Shown here: positions 18,751-27,122 of the stretch, piece by piece | Position numbering within the stretch: the first letter of the stretch is position 1 | Layout: the number at the start of each line of letters is the position of its first letter | Assembly (NCBI GenBank): GCA_900319105.1 | Contig: ONND01000004.1 | Location: 121,456 to 185,455, forward strand | Source: an uncultured Bacteroidales bacterium | Lineage (GTDB): Bacteria > Bacteroidota > Bacteroidia > Bacteroidales > Paludibacteraceae | Direction of reading: 5' to 3' | Length of the DNA stretch: 64,000 bases | Made by a program: the position numbers and the translations under genes | The notes under the pieces: generated by a model | The model's database searches: none | Told to the model about the DNA's origin: nothing | The model's input: the letters and a program-made list of their open reading frames with translations, nothing else

Positions 18751-21561
18751 TTATAACGCAATCCTTACGGTGATCTTGACGCCGTTACGTCCCCATCCGG
18801 GTATTTTCTTGCGGCCGTGAATCATGATCGGATCGCCGTTCTCGTCCACCATCGGCAGACCGGCGCCATCGCGTTTCTGGATCATATAGGGCAACTCGTA
18901 GTCGTTATACGTCAATCGACGTACATAGTCGATACGGATAAACTTCAAGATGTTCTCGAATCCCGCCGTCAACTCCATGTACGGCAGTTTGCCGATCGGC
19001 GAGGTCGTGTTGAAGCCTTTTAAGATATACCCGCTATTATCGAACGCGTTCTCCACGTTTCCGTCTTTCCACGGCGTGTGCGGCAGGTCATACAGGCCGG
19101 TTCCGGTCTCCAGATAAGGGTTGTTCTTCTTGCTCAGACCGCCGTAGAGCAGCGAGAAACTGACTACGCCGCGCAGCTTCAGTTTGTTGATACCGGGTAT
19201 ACGGTTCAGAAGCCAGCCCTTGAAATAGTAGGTAGCCTGCAGGCTGGCGTACTGGTCCGTAATGAACTCCATCGGTTTCATGAGGTTGAACCCGCGCAGC
19301 GAGAGGAAGATACTCGTCGAGGTCGAGGGTATATGCAGCTTGGTGAACGGCACTTTCTGCCAAACCATACCACTCTGTACACGCAGGTCAAGGTGACCGA
19401 AGGCGGAGAACCAGAACCGTTTCTCGAAGAGAAACTCCGTACGGTTATAGACGAATCCGTTACCGCCGCGATAGCGGTCATCCAGGTAGCCCACGTAATG
19501 CGTCAGACGCAGGATAGGCGCATCTTTCTCTACGCCGAAGGGACTGGCTTTGCCCTGACGGTCGAGGTACGGACGCACGCCCGGCGAGTACTGCAACTCA
19601 ACCATTCCCTCGTAGTCGCGGTAGTGACCGATATCGGTGTACGTACGGCTCCAGGTAGAGTCCGCATTCATTGTGTATTGCACGCGGTCGTAGCGCAGCG
19701 AACCCGCCGCCTCATTACGCGTGAAATCGAACGACGTACGGATGCTCACGTTGTTCTCCCATTCCTTCATATACTCCATCTTGGCGCGGGCAATATACTG
19801 GTAGAAACCCATCGTCGGTTTGCTCGTCGGGATGGAGTTGAAGATGTGGTCGCGAGCGATCATGTCTTCCGATTTACCGGGTTCTTCTACCTCGTACATA
19901 CCAGTCCAACGCAAGTGGTGACGCAGGCCGTCGTAAGGATGTTTCTTATGCTTGTCGAAGGTGTAGAAGAGGGTGAACTCACCTTTCGGACGCAAGTCCT
20001 TGGTGCCGAACGCCGCGTACGTACGGAAATAGACGTTCGGATGCAGGTCGGCTGTGCTCATGCCGCCGAAACGCAGACGCACACCCTCCAGCATGTTCCA
20101 ACTGACGAAACTATAGATAGGACCGATATCGAACTTACTGTCGTGCATGTACTTGGCGGGCGTCGTCGGCACATATTCGGTCATGATGGCGTTCGCTAAC
20201 AACGCCAGGCTGTTGAACTTAGGCGTGTTGGTAAACTCGTTCACCAGATCCACTACCGAACTCTCGTACCAGCTCAGCGGCTCGGGACGCAGCGCATCCC
20301 ATTTGCGCGAACCGACACGCACGGCCGACGAATCGTTGTTCTCGGATTCCACACCCTTGGCGGAGAAAGTCTCTTTGGAAAGAGGCGTCTCTAAATCAAA
20401 GCCCGTGTATATCTTCGTCTGCCGGGCTAACATACCACGTTTGTTGCTGATGATATAGAACTTACCGTAGGTTGTCGTCCGATCCGGAGCCCATAGACCG
20501 TTCTCTAACTGTTTGTAACTGCCCTCTAACGAGTAGTTACTTACGAAATTGAGGTTGATATCCGGCGGTACGTTGATCGCGTATCGCTTGATGCGGTAGG
20601 TCGAGTCATTGACGATATAGAGGTGACCCGTGAAACCGTAACTCTCCGAGTTAACCGGCACGAACGCAAGGTCGATACAAGGATAGCCGTCCACCATGAT
20701 GGTATCCATGATATAATACTGGTAGAAAGTGACGGCAAGGGTGGAGGAGAGCGGCGAGACAAAGCGGTTAAACAGCAGGTTCATGCTGTTGTCGTTGATA
20801 TCTATATCCTTGAAGATAGCGTCCGTCGCTTGCTTGAAGGTACCCGACGCAAGAATATCTTCTATACCGAAGATACGTTTCTTCTGGAGTACTTTCTTCT
20901 CGCGGTGAGGCTTACGCTGGTAGTACTCTTCGCCTAAGTGCTCGCGGATGCTTACCGTCAGATTCGGATAGACACCCGTCGTATCGATATATTTCTCCAC
21001 GAACGCGAAATTCTTCCAGAACCCTTTCTTGAAATTCATCTTGATGTTATCCAGCGCGAAGGACATACGGCTGTAGGTCTTGGCGGTGTATTGGTCGGAG
21101 GTGGTGACGCAGTGTTGCTCTTTGTTGGCAATCACGTTCTTGATCAGTTCTACGGCCGGATTACCTTTGCGTTTGTAGTCCCGTTTGCGGTTCTTGGGAG
21201 TAACCACGATATCCTGCAATCCATAGACGTCGGGGCTCATCTTGATTTTCACATCCTTGCGGCTCTGTCCTTTGCGCAGCGTCAGCATTTCCGTCTTATA
21301 GCCTAACATCTGGAAATTCAGCGTGTTATACCCCGCTGTGTTACTAATGCTGAAATTACCGTCTATATCGGAGGTCGTACCTATCTCGGACGGGATCATA
21401 CCTTGGTTGGTCGTCGATTTGAGGAAGTATATCTGTACGAACGGCAAGGTCTCACCTGTGTCGCCGTCCACCACCGTACCGGTGATGCTCGTCTTCACTT
21501 CCTGCGCCATTACCATCCCTGCAATGCACAAGAAAAAGAATATGTACTTTATATATCTCAT
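18751..21561 (-). CDS. DUF5686 outer-membrane protein with carboxypeptidase-regulatory-like N-domain
   Basis: About 936 residues. The signal peptide MRYIKYIFFFLCIAGMVMAQ fixes the start at 21561; an in-frame ATG at 21573 lies in a repeat array and only adds MTFD. A CarboxypepD_reg-like beta-sandwich follows (ITGTVVDGDTGETLPFVQIY to LQDIVVTPK, about 25-125). The long DUF5686 part begins with NPAVELIKNVIANK, and its C-terminal half consists of amphipathic strands ending GRNGVKITVRIAL, typical of an outer-membrane barrel. The family is widespread in Bacteroidetes surfaces without a proven function. It lies 22 bases after the DAHP synthase stop, and that whole gap is a tandem array. Confidence 0.9.
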   Translation of the reverse strand: MRYIKYIFFFLCIAGMVMAQEVKTSITGTVVDGDTGETLPFVQIYFLKSTTNQGMIPSEIGTTSDIDGNFSISNTAGYNTLNFQMLGYKTEMLTLRKGQSRKDVKIKMSPDVYGLQDIVVTPKNRKRDYKRKGNPAVELIKNVIANKEQHCVTTSDQYTAKTYSRMSFALDNIKMNFKKGFWKNFAFVEKYIDTTGVYPNLTVSIREHLGEEYYQRKPHREKKVLQKKRIFGIEDILASGTFKQATDAIFKDIDINDNSMNLLFNRFVSPLSSTLAVTFYQYYIMDTIMVDGYPCIDLAFVPVNSESYGFTGHLYIVNDSTYRIKRYAINVPPDINLNFVSNYSLEGSYKQLENGLWAPDRTTTYGKFYIISNKRGMLARQTKIYTGFDLETPLSKETFSAKGVESENNDSSAVRVGSRKWDALRPEPLSWYESSVVDLVNEFTNTPKFNSLALLANAIMTEYVPTTPAKYMHDSKFDIGPIYSFVSWNMLEGVRLRFGGMSTADLHPNVYFRTYAAFGTKDLRPKGEFTLFYTFDKHKKHPYDGLRHHLRWTGMYEVEEPGKSEDMIARDHIFNSIPTSKPTMGFYQYIARAKMEYMKEWENNVSIRTSFDFTRNEAAGSLRYDRVQYTMNADSTWSRTYTDIGHYRDYEGMVELQYSPGVRPYLDRQGKASPFGVEKDAPILRLTHYVGYLDDRYRGGNGFVYNRTEFLFEKRFWFSAFGHLDLRVQSGMVWQKVPFTKLHIPSTSTSIFLSLRGFNLMKPMEFITDQYASLQATYYFKGWLLNRIPGINKLKLRGVVSFSLLYGGLSKKNNPYLETGTGLYDLPHTPWKDGNVENAFDNSGYILKGFNTTSPIGKLPYMELTAGFENILKFIRIDYVRRLTYNDYELPYMIQKRDGAGLPMVDENGDPIMIHGRKKIPGWGRNGVKITVRIAL

Positions 21562-21592
21562 GTCAAATGTCAAATCTCAAATCTCAAATCTG
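21561..21592. repeat. tcaaatc tandem array, stop to start
   Basis: Words tgtcaaa, tgtcaaa, tctcaaa, tctcaaa and tctg span exactly from the DAHP synthase stop codon to the DUF5686 start codon. Confidence 0.8.
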
Positions 21593-22648
21593 CTGCCGCA
21601 GACTTTCCTCATGAATCAGGTCGTATAGCCGCAATGCAAAATCAGTCTGTGTTCTGTCAGCTGAGCGGTCTTTAATCTTCTCCACGATCATCTGGTACCG
21701 TTCCGGCTGGAGAGGCGCTACGCCGTGCGATTTTTTCCATGCGCCGATACGTTGGCTGACCTCCATACGCGCTGCGATCGTGTCCCATAGATGTTCGTCT
21801 AACTCATCTATCTCTGCCCGCAGCCAATTGAGCTCAAGTCTGTCAGCGTTAGCGGTCTTTGTTCTGTCAGGCGAAGCCGGTCTTTGTTCCGTCAGCGCAG
21901 CGCTCAACTCCTCCGGCGTGATCTGCTGCTTGGCATCTGAGAGGGCTTCTGCCGGATGGTTATGTACCTCTATCATCGCGCCGTCCAAGCCTAACTCCGC
22001 TATCTTCTCCATCAAGACCGGTACTTGCGCTGCGTCCCCGCTCATATGACTCGGATCTAACAGCATGGGGATGTCCGGACGGGCTAAACGTACCTGGTGC
22101 GCCATTGACCAGCATGGCTCATGACCGCAACCGCGATGAACGGCTATCACCGGAACGCCGCTCTTCTCCAACCGCTCTATATTGCCTAACCATAACGCCG
22201 CATCTTTGTTCACCGGATTCTTAATCAGTATCCCTTTTAAATCTGAAGTCTCAAATCTCAAATCACAAATGGAGTCTGCCAACGATTGCACAACAATCGG
22301 CGTGGCTGACGACCTGGCTCCTATCCATAGGTAATCAATTCCCGCACGAAGAGCTGCTTCCACGTGCTCTGCCGTCGCCACTTCCGTCGCTACCGGTATA
22401 TGGTAGGTCTCCTTCACCTCTGCCAACCACTCCAGCGCCTCTGCTCCGATACCCTGAAACGTGTCGGGACTCGTCCGCGGCTTCCATACGCCCGCGCGAA
22501 AGATAAGTCTGTCAGGCGCAGCCGGTCTTTGTTCTGTCAGGCGCAGCCGGTCTCTCAGCACGCCGATTATCTGGCGTGCGGTCTCTAATACCTGCTCACG
22601 GCTCTCCGCCGCACACGGACCTACTATGTAAATCTGCCCACTAACCAC
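21584..22648 (-). CDS. Bifunctional DAHP synthase - chorismate mutase, with several repeat insertions
   Basis: A 354-residue enzyme for the first step of aromatic amino-acid synthesis (PEP plus erythrose-4-phosphate to DAHP), fused to a chorismate mutase. The N-domain has IVGPCAAES, FRAGVWKPRTSPDTFQG, LIKNPVNKD and VHRGCGHEPCW. The C-terminal ~90 residues (LNWLRAEIDELDEHLWDTIA ...) are a type II chorismate mutase. Four short-repeat insertions are visible as LTEQRPAAPDR (near residue 42), SDLRFETSDLKG (near 128), LTEQRPASPDRTKTANADR (near 252) and DRSADRTQTD near the C-terminus; conserved motifs around them are intact. The only fitting start is GTG at 22648, inside a tandem array. It lies between a lipoprotein gene and DUF5686, probably one transcript. 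Confidence 0.9.
   Translation of the reverse strand: MVSGQIYIVGPCAAESREQVLETARQIIGVLRDRLRLTEQRPAAPDRLIFRAGVWKPRTSPDTFQGIGAEALEWLAEVKETYHIPVATEVATAEHVEAALRAGIDYLWIGARSSATPIVVQSLADSICDLRFETSDLKGILIKNPVNKDAALWLGNIERLEKSGVPVIAVHRGCGHEPCWSMAHQVRLARPDIPMLLDPSHMSGDAAQVPVLMEKIAELGLDGAMIEVHNHPAEALSDAKQQITPEELSAALTEQRPASPDRTKTANADRLELNWLRAEIDELDEHLWDTIAARMEVSQRIGAWKKSHGVAPLQPERYQMIVEKIKDRSADRTQTDFALRLYDLIHEESLRQQI
21645..21675. repeat. 23-25 base unit family, partial copy in frame
   Basis: gtctgtgttctgtcagctgagcggtc, one unit plus the start of the next, read in the DAHP synthase/chorismate mutase gene as DRSADRTQTD. Confidence 0.8.
21838..21905. repeat. 23-25 base unit family, three units in frame
   Basis: Three units of the form gtctttgttctgtcagg-cgaag-ccg, with the inner triplet varying (cgttagcg, gcgaagcc, gcgcagcg). 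They are read on the minus strand as LTEQRPASPDRTKTANADR. Confidence 0.85.
22238..22270. repeat. tctcaaatc tandem array in frame
   Basis: Words aatctgaagtctcaaatctc are inside the DAHP synthase domain, read as SICDLRFETSDLKG. The same words form the array downstream of this gene. Confidence 0.75.
22507..22559. repeat. 23-25 base unit family, two units in frame
   Basis: Two nearly identical units, gtctgtcaggcgcagccg and gtctttgttctgtcaggcgc, are read on the minus strand as RDRLRLTEQRPAAPDRL near the N-terminus of DAHP synthase. Confidence 0.85.
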
Positions 22649-22684
22649 TAAACCACTAACCCCCTAATCCTCTAATCCTCTAAT
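22638..22684. repeat. ctaacca/ctaatcc tandem array carrying a GTG start
   Basis: Words cactaac, cactaaac, ccctaat and cctctaat run from the lipoprotein stop region into the first codons of DAHP synthase. The GTG start at 22648 belongs to the array. On the coding strand the array reads as agaggattag and ttaggggg. Confidence 0.75.
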
Positions 22685-23138
22685 ACATCAGCTGCAAACG
22701 GAAGAACATATCTTCCGGGTTGACGATCTTACCTTTGTCATAGACGTACATATAATCCGAGTTGGTCAACTGTACCTCCACGTATCCTTCGCCCAGACGA
22801 TAATCAATGTGCTGGGTATAGTACGCCACCTCTCCGGAGGTCAGCGTGTCCGTCATGAAACAGCTCATCGGGAGCGCCACTTGGTAGGCGTTCTTATTGC
22901 CTTTGTTGAACTCGCGGCAGATCGTCCAGTTGCCGTAGTCATAGACACTTCTGGTGATCTCCGGCAGGTCGAAATGGTAGTAGAACTGCAACGCATTGTC
23001 GTCAAACTGCCAGTCGGCTGACACTACCGTCAGGTCCAAAGTCTCCGTGTGGAACTTGCATTTAGGTGCATCCTCTTTGCAGCCCGTCAAAGCCGCCATG
23101 ACAAGCGCCAATAAACCAATAAAAATGTATTTTCTCAT
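22680..23138 (-). CDS. Small hypothetical lipoprotein
   Basis: A 152-residue protein with a lipoprotein signal peptide (MRKYIFIGLLALVMAALTGC; lipid-modified Cys20). The mature part is beta-rich: a WQFDDNALQFYYHFDLPEIT strand pair and DYGNWTICREF, ending DMFFRLQLMY. I do not recognise the family with certainty. It is preceded by a clear promoter (23159-23189) and heads a minus-strand run with DAHP synthase, DUF5686 and the barrel protein. The mixture of an aromatic-biosynthesis enzyme and envelope proteins may reflect simple adjacency. Confidence 0.8.
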   Translation of the reverse strand: MRKYIFIGLLALVMAALTGCKEDAPKCKFHTETLDLTVVSADWQFDDNALQFYYHFDLPEITRSVYDYGNWTICREFNKGNKNAYQVALPMSCFMTDTLTSGEVAYYTQHIDYRLGEGYVEVQLTNSDYMYVYDKGKIVNPEDMFFRLQLMY

Positions 23139-23158
23139 AGCAATTACAAATTTGGCTG

Positions 23159-23189
23159 CAAAGGTACTGCTTTTTTTTCATATACGCAA
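23159..23189 (-). promoter_or_regulatory. Promoter of the lipoprotein/DAHP synthase run
   Basis: On the minus strand, TTG (23189-23187) followed by cgtata, a 20-base spacer with an A/T tract, then TACCTTTG (23166-23159). The stretch tttgcagccaaatt just downstream is shared with the recQ promoter. Confidence 0.8.
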
Positions 23190-23212
23190 GGAAAATCGAA
23201 GATTTTTTTGGT

Positions 23213-23324
23213 CGCCCCCCTCCGGCTCCCCCTCAAGGGGAGGGAAGGTGTACGGTGTATGGTGTACAGTGGCTAACGACCATCGACAGCCCTCGCATGG
23301 ACCATCGACCAACGGCTAACGACC
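23213..23324. repeat. Palindromic element followed by two tandem arrays
   Basis: A GC-rich element copy (cccctccggctccccctcaa then ggggaggg, 23213-23247) is followed by gtgtacggtgtatggtgtac words and then by ggctaacgaccatcgac words up to 23324. These fill the divergent gap between two promoters. Confidence 0.75.
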
Positions 23325-23356
23325 AAGAAAAAGCACATTTTCGTGCACTTTTTCTT
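23325..23356. terminator. Hairpin overlapping the glucosaminidase promoter
   Basis: aagaaaaagcac pairs with gtgc-ac-tttttctt (two-base bulge, loop attttc). The A and T arms make it terminator-like on either strand. Its right arm overlaps the -33 element of the promoter at 23355-23385, like the arrangement at 14881-14923. Confidence 0.55.
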
Positions 23357-23385
23357 GCACAATTCAAAAAAAAGTACTACCTTTG
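23355..23385 (+). promoter_or_regulatory. Promoter of the glucosaminidase-dciA-mutS2 operon
   Basis: A TTG at 23355-23357, a 20-base spacer with an eight-A tract, then TACCTTTG at 23378-23385 followed by gcgcc. Confidence 0.8.
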
Positions 23386-23414
23386 CGCCATATTTCATAA
23401 AAAACGAACGAATT

Positions 23415-24455
23415 ATGCGTAAATGTTTTGTCTTTATTGCCGCATTAGGGCTCTCGATGGCCCTGCATGCCCAGGTCCTGAATCCCGTGTATCTCGCCTA
23501 TATCAATGAGTGGAAAGAAACCGCTATTCAGCAGCAGGCGGATTATGGTATCCCTGCTTCGATCACCATGGCGCAGGCGCTGCTGGAGTCCGGCGCAGGA
23601 AAGAGTGAGCTGGCAGTCAATGCCAAGAACCATTTCGGCATCAAGTGTACCAGCGAGTGGTTCGGTGGCGTGTATTACCATGATGACGATAGTAAGGGTG
23701 AGTGTTTCCGTCAGTACGCCGACGCGGCGGAGAGTTTCAAGGACCACTCTCTTTTCCTGCAGCGTCCGCGTTATGCTACTTGCTTTGAGATAGCGGTCGA
23801 GGATTTCGAAGGATGGGCTTACCGTCTGCGTCAGTGCGGCTATGCAACCGATCCCCTCTATCCCGCCAAACTGATCAAACTGATCAAGGACTACCGCCTG
23901 GATACCTTAGGCGTCGGAGTGCCCGTCCCCAAGCGCGAAGGGGTTGTACCTGCGCCGGTTGCGTATGACCAGCCTAAAAGGCCGCTCAAGGCAACGGTCG
24001 TGAAGAAATCGGAACCGATCATGGTCATCAATAATGATCCCGAACCGCCTTACGTAGAGCCGCTGACAGCACGTGAGGAACGCGATAGTTTCCTACTGAT
24101 GCACCCCAAGAAAAAATGCAACGGCATTGTCTATGTCATCGCCCGCGAGGAGGATACCTATTCCAATGTGGCGTTCCGTTTGAACGTACGCGAGCGTGAC
24201 CTGCGCGAGGATAATGACGCCCTCGGACGAGAACTACAGAAAGGCGACCGCATCTATCTCTCCGATAAGAAGAATATCGGCGCTAACGAGTATGTATGGA
24301 CCCATACCGGACAATCCCTCTGGCAACTCAGCCAGGAGGAAGGCGTACATATAGAGGCGATACAGAAATACAACGAACTCGACCCCGCTGTACGTACTTT
24401 CCGTACGCGACAGAAGATCTATCTCAAGAAAACGAAAGACGAGAATGTCCGCTAA
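23415..24455 (+). CDS. Secreted N-acetylglucosaminidase with LysM domains
   Basis: About 346 residues from the ATG at 23415, chosen because MRKCFVFIAALGLSMALHAQ is a good signal peptide; the upstream ATG at 23343 lies in the promoter. The catalytic glucosaminidase domain (FlgJ/Auto type) spans about 35-185: SITMAQALLESGAGKSELA with the likely catalytic Glu, then NHFGIKC and a later FEIAVEDFEGWAYRL. Two LysM-like segments in the C-terminal half (IVYVIAREEDTYSNVAFRLN, then YVWTHTGQSLWQLSQEEGV) would bind peptidoglycan. The predicted role is cleavage of peptidoglycan glycan strands in the periplasm. Its last 11 bases overlap the next gene. Confidence 0.92.
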   Translation: MRKCFVFIAALGLSMALHAQVLNPVYLAYINEWKETAIQQQADYGIPASITMAQALLESGAGKSELAVNAKNHFGIKCTSEWFGGVYYHDDDSKGECFRQYADAAESFKDHSLFLQRPRYATCFEIAVEDFEGWAYRLRQCGYATDPLYPAKLIKLIKDYRLDTLGVGVPVPKREGVVPAPVAYDQPKRPLKATVVKKSEPIMVINNDPEPPYVEPLTAREERDSFLLMHPKKKCNGIVYVIAREEDTYSNVAFRLNVRERDLREDNDALGRELQKGDRIYLSDKKNIGANEYVWTHTGQSLWQLSQEEGVHIEAIQKYNELDPAVRTFRTRQKIYLKKTKDENVR

Positions 24456-24735
24456 TTCGGTCTCTATCGGCGAAGCACTCATCTCCTTCATCCGCGAGAG
24501 CGGATTGGAGCAGTCTGTGCTGGACGTGCAGATAGAGGAAGTATGGCCCAAAGTGATGGGGGAGACGGTGCGGAAACTAACGCGCAGCGTGGAGGTAAGA
24601 GACGGCGTGCTGATCGTACGTGTCAACTCTGCCGCTCTCAAAGCACAGCTCTTCGAGAACCGATTCGAACTGGTGCGTAAACTCAATGAAGCCGTCGGTG
24701 CACCCGCGCTTAGGGATTGCCGGATTTTGGGGTAG
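24445..24735 (+). CDS. DciA/DUF721-family protein
   Basis: A 96-residue protein matching the DUF721 (DciA) pattern: a helical N-terminus, then VWPKVMGETVRKLTRSVEV, then VLIVRVNSAALKAQLFENRF and a final LRDCRILG. DciA-like proteins load or interact with the replicative helicase DnaB in many bacteria that lack DnaC; the Bacteroidetes members are shorter and less studied. Start ATG 24445 overlaps the glucosaminidase stop by 11 bases, and the stop at 24735 is one base before the mutS2 start. Translational coupling is likely. Confidence 0.85.
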   Translation: MSANSVSIGEALISFIRESGLEQSVLDVQIEEVWPKVMGETVRKLTRSVEVRDGVLIVRVNSAALKAQLFENRFELVRKLNEAVGAPALRDCRILG

Positions 24736-24736
24736 C

Positions 24737-27100
24737 ATGTTTTATCCGAATAACATAGAAGAGAAGATTGATTTCGTCGTCCTTCGCGACGAACTGCGTC
24801 GCCGTTGTGCTTCGTCGCTCGGGCGGGAGCGCGTGGACGAGATGCAGATGGAGACGGATTATGAGACGGTGCTGCACCGTCTGATGCTAACCGACCAGAT
24901 GCGGCTCGCACAAGCCGATCCGATGCTCACTTTCCCGAGTGGAGACATCCACGACCTGCGCGAAGCGATCGCACGCATCCGTATAGAAGGACTCTTCCTC
25001 GATGAAGCAGAACTGGACCAACTGCGTAAATCGCTCGCTTTCGCGGCGGAATTAGAGGCGTTCTTTGCTTCCCTCGACGAGCAGCGCTACCCGCTGCTGA
25101 AGAATCTGTCAGGCGAAGCCGGTCTGTATTCTGACCGTGAAACGGCCTGTCAGCCCGAAGGGCGGTCCGCCTGCGGTCTTCCGTCCATCGTGCGCTTGAT
25201 AGACGGGGTGTTGGACAAGTACGGCCGACTTGCCGACCATGCTTCGCCGGAGTTGGCACGTATCCGTCGCGAGTTGGTCAACCTCCAAGGATCCGTTGGA
25301 CGGGCGCTCGCGTCTATCTTACGCCAAGCCAAGACCGATGGGCTCGTAGAAGCCGATGCCGCTCCGACGCTACGCGAAGGACGACTCGTCATCCCTGTGC
25401 CGCCCGCTTTCAAGCGGAAGATAGGCGGTATCGTTCATGACGAATCGGCTACCGGTAAGACCGTCTTTATAGAACCCCAACAGGTGGTCGATGCCAATAA
25501 TCATATTCGTGAACTGGAAGGCGCAGAGCGTCGCGAACGAATCCGTATTCTAACAGAAATAACGAGCCGACTGAGGCCGAACACGGATCTTATCTTAGAC
25601 AGCCAGCGGATGCTCGCAGAGGTGGATTTCCTGAGCGCCAAGGTCTCGCTTGCCAATACGCTCAACGCCATCCGTCCGGAACTGGTTAACGAACCCCTTT
25701 TAGAGTGGTCCGACGCCCGTCACCCTGTGCTATGGCTCCATTATGCGCCGCAGGGCAAGACCGTCGTGCCGCTCTCTATCCGTCTCTCTGCGCAGACGAA
25801 TCATATGCTCGTCATCTCCGGTCCCAACGCAGGAGGTAAGTCCGTCTGCCTCAAGACCGTCGCGCTGCTCCAGTACATGCTCCAATGCGGACTGTTGGTT
25901 CCCGTAGCCGAGCAGAGCAGGGCAGGGCTCTTCGACCAACTCATGATCGATATCGGCGATGAGCAGTCTATCCAGGACGAGTTATCGACCTATTCGTCCC
26001 ACCTGCGGAACATGAAGGCCTTCCTGCGTCAGGCAGACGAACGGACGCTCATCCTGATCGATGAGATGGGATCGGGTACCGAACCGCTCATAGGCGGTGC
26101 CATCGCGGAGGCGATCCTGCGCGAACTGGTGCAGCGACGCGTCTTCGGACTCATCACTACCCATTATACCAACCTCAAGCATTTTGCGGAGATCACGCCC
26201 GGCGTCATTAACGGGGCAATGCTCTACGACCGCGGCGCGATGAAACCGCTCTTCCAACTCTCTATCGGACAGGCGGGCAGCTCGTTCGCTATCGAGATAG
26301 CACGACAGACCGGACTCGGCGAATCCATCATCCGGTATGCCTCCGAGATGGTGGGCGAGGAGCATATAGACTATGACCGCCAGTTGCAGGACATAGCCCG
26401 CGACAAACGCTACTGGGAGAACAAACGCCAGGCTATCCGTCAGAAAGAGAAAGCGCTCGAAGAGCGCATAGCCCGCTACAACGAGCAGATGAGCGGCATC
26501 AAAGCCAAGAAACGCGAGATGTTGGAAGAAGCCCGCCAGCAGGCGGAACAGTTGCTCCAACAATCCAACGCGACCATCGAACGCACGATCCGAGAGATCA
26601 AAGAAGCCAAGGCGGACAAACAGCGCACCAAAGCCGCACGCGAGAAAGTAGAGAAGATGAAGGAGAAAATAGCCCCTCTTAGTCCCCCCGTGAAAGGGGG
26701 AGGGAAAGGCGTGATGCGCGATTTCTCGGAATTGAAGAAACTAAAAGGCGATCTGTCTTCTGCCACCGAGAGCAGTCCTTCCTCCAAGCGTCCCGTCAGC
26801 GGTTCATCTGCGGTCGTGCATAGCCGTACGGTGGCGTTCAACCGCACGCTCGATCTCCGCGGTTATCGGGCGGACGAAGCCCTCGAAACGCTCATCGCCT
26901 ACATGGACGATGCCCTCATGGTAGGAGCAGGCGAAGTAACTATCCTGCATGGCACCGGCACGGGGGCGCTCAAGCAGCTCACACGCGATTACCTCAACGA
27001 CCTGAACCGACTTCGCCGCAAACGTGGTTCGGCCACTTTTGATTTCGGAGACGGCGACCCCAATCACGGTGGCGCCGGACTGACAATCGTTCGATTATAA
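24737..27100 (+). CDS. mutS2: Endonuclease MutS2
   Basis: About 787 residues from the ATG at 24737, which begins MFYPNNIEEKIDFVVLRDEL; an upstream ATG in the same frame lies inside dciA. Core and clamp helices come first, then the ATPase: Walker A GPNAGGKS, Walker B ILIDEMGSGTEP and the TTHYTNLK switch. A long coiled coil follows, then the C-terminal Smr nuclease domain (LDLRGYRADEALE ... ILHGTGTGALK). MutS2 suppresses recombination and in some bacteria splits collided ribosomes. Two insertions are visible. A 25-base-unit array is read as LSGEAGLYSDRETACQPEGR (near residue 123). A palindromic element is read as APLSPPVKGGGKGVM, in the linker between coiled coil and Smr. Both fall in flexible positions, so activity is probably kept. 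Confidence 0.94.
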   Translation: MFYPNNIEEKIDFVVLRDELRRRCASSLGRERVDEMQMETDYETVLHRLMLTDQMRLAQADPMLTFPSGDIHDLREAIARIRIEGLFLDEAELDQLRKSLAFAAELEAFFASLDEQRYPLLKNLSGEAGLYSDRETACQPEGRSACGLPSIVRLIDGVLDKYGRLADHASPELARIRRELVNLQGSVGRALASILRQAKTDGLVEADAAPTLREGRLVIPVPPAFKRKIGGIVHDESATGKTVFIEPQQVVDANNHIRELEGAERRERIRILTEITSRLRPNTDLILDSQRMLAEVDFLSAKVSLANTLNAIRPELVNEPLLEWSDARHPVLWLHYAPQGKTVVPLSIRLSAQTNHMLVISGPNAGGKSVCLKTVALLQYMLQCGLLVPVAEQSRAGLFDQLMIDIGDEQSIQDELSTYSSHLRNMKAFLRQADERTLILIDEMGSGTEPLIGGAIAEAILRELVQRRVFGLITTHYTNLKHFAEITPGVINGAMLYDRGAMKPLFQLSIGQAGSSFAIEIARQTGLGESIIRYASEMVGEEHIDYDRQLQDIARDKRYWENKRQAIRQKEKALEERIARYNEQMSGIKAKKREMLEEARQQAEQLLQQSNATIERTIREIKEAKADKQRTKAAREKVEKMKEKIAPLSPPVKGGGKGVMRDFSELKKLKGDLSSATESSPSSKRPVSGSSAVVHSRTVAFNRTLDLRGYRADEALETLIAYMDDALMVGAGEVTILHGTGTGALKQLTRDYLNDLNRLRRKRGSATFDFGDGDPNHGGAGLTIVRL
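25103..25180. repeat. 23-25 base unit family, degenerate copies in mutS2
   Basis: ctgtcaggcgaagccggtct, then gtattctgaccg, then cctgtcagcccgaagggcgg and tccgcctgcggtc. At least two diverged units are read in frame as LSGEAGLYSDRETACQPEGR. Confidence 0.75.
26676..26709. repeat. GC-rich palindromic element in mutS2
   Basis: ctcttagtccccccgtgaaa then gggggagggaaagg, a copy of the dispersed palindrome, read as PLSPPVKGGGKGV between the coiled coil and the Smr domain. Confidence 0.8.
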
Positions 27101-27122
27101 CTCCACCGTACACCGTACACCA

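Noticed and set aside
22638-22684. CRISPR array
   Set aside because: Repeat units here and in the other arrays are only 7-8 bases (or 23-25 without spacers), and no cas gene is present.
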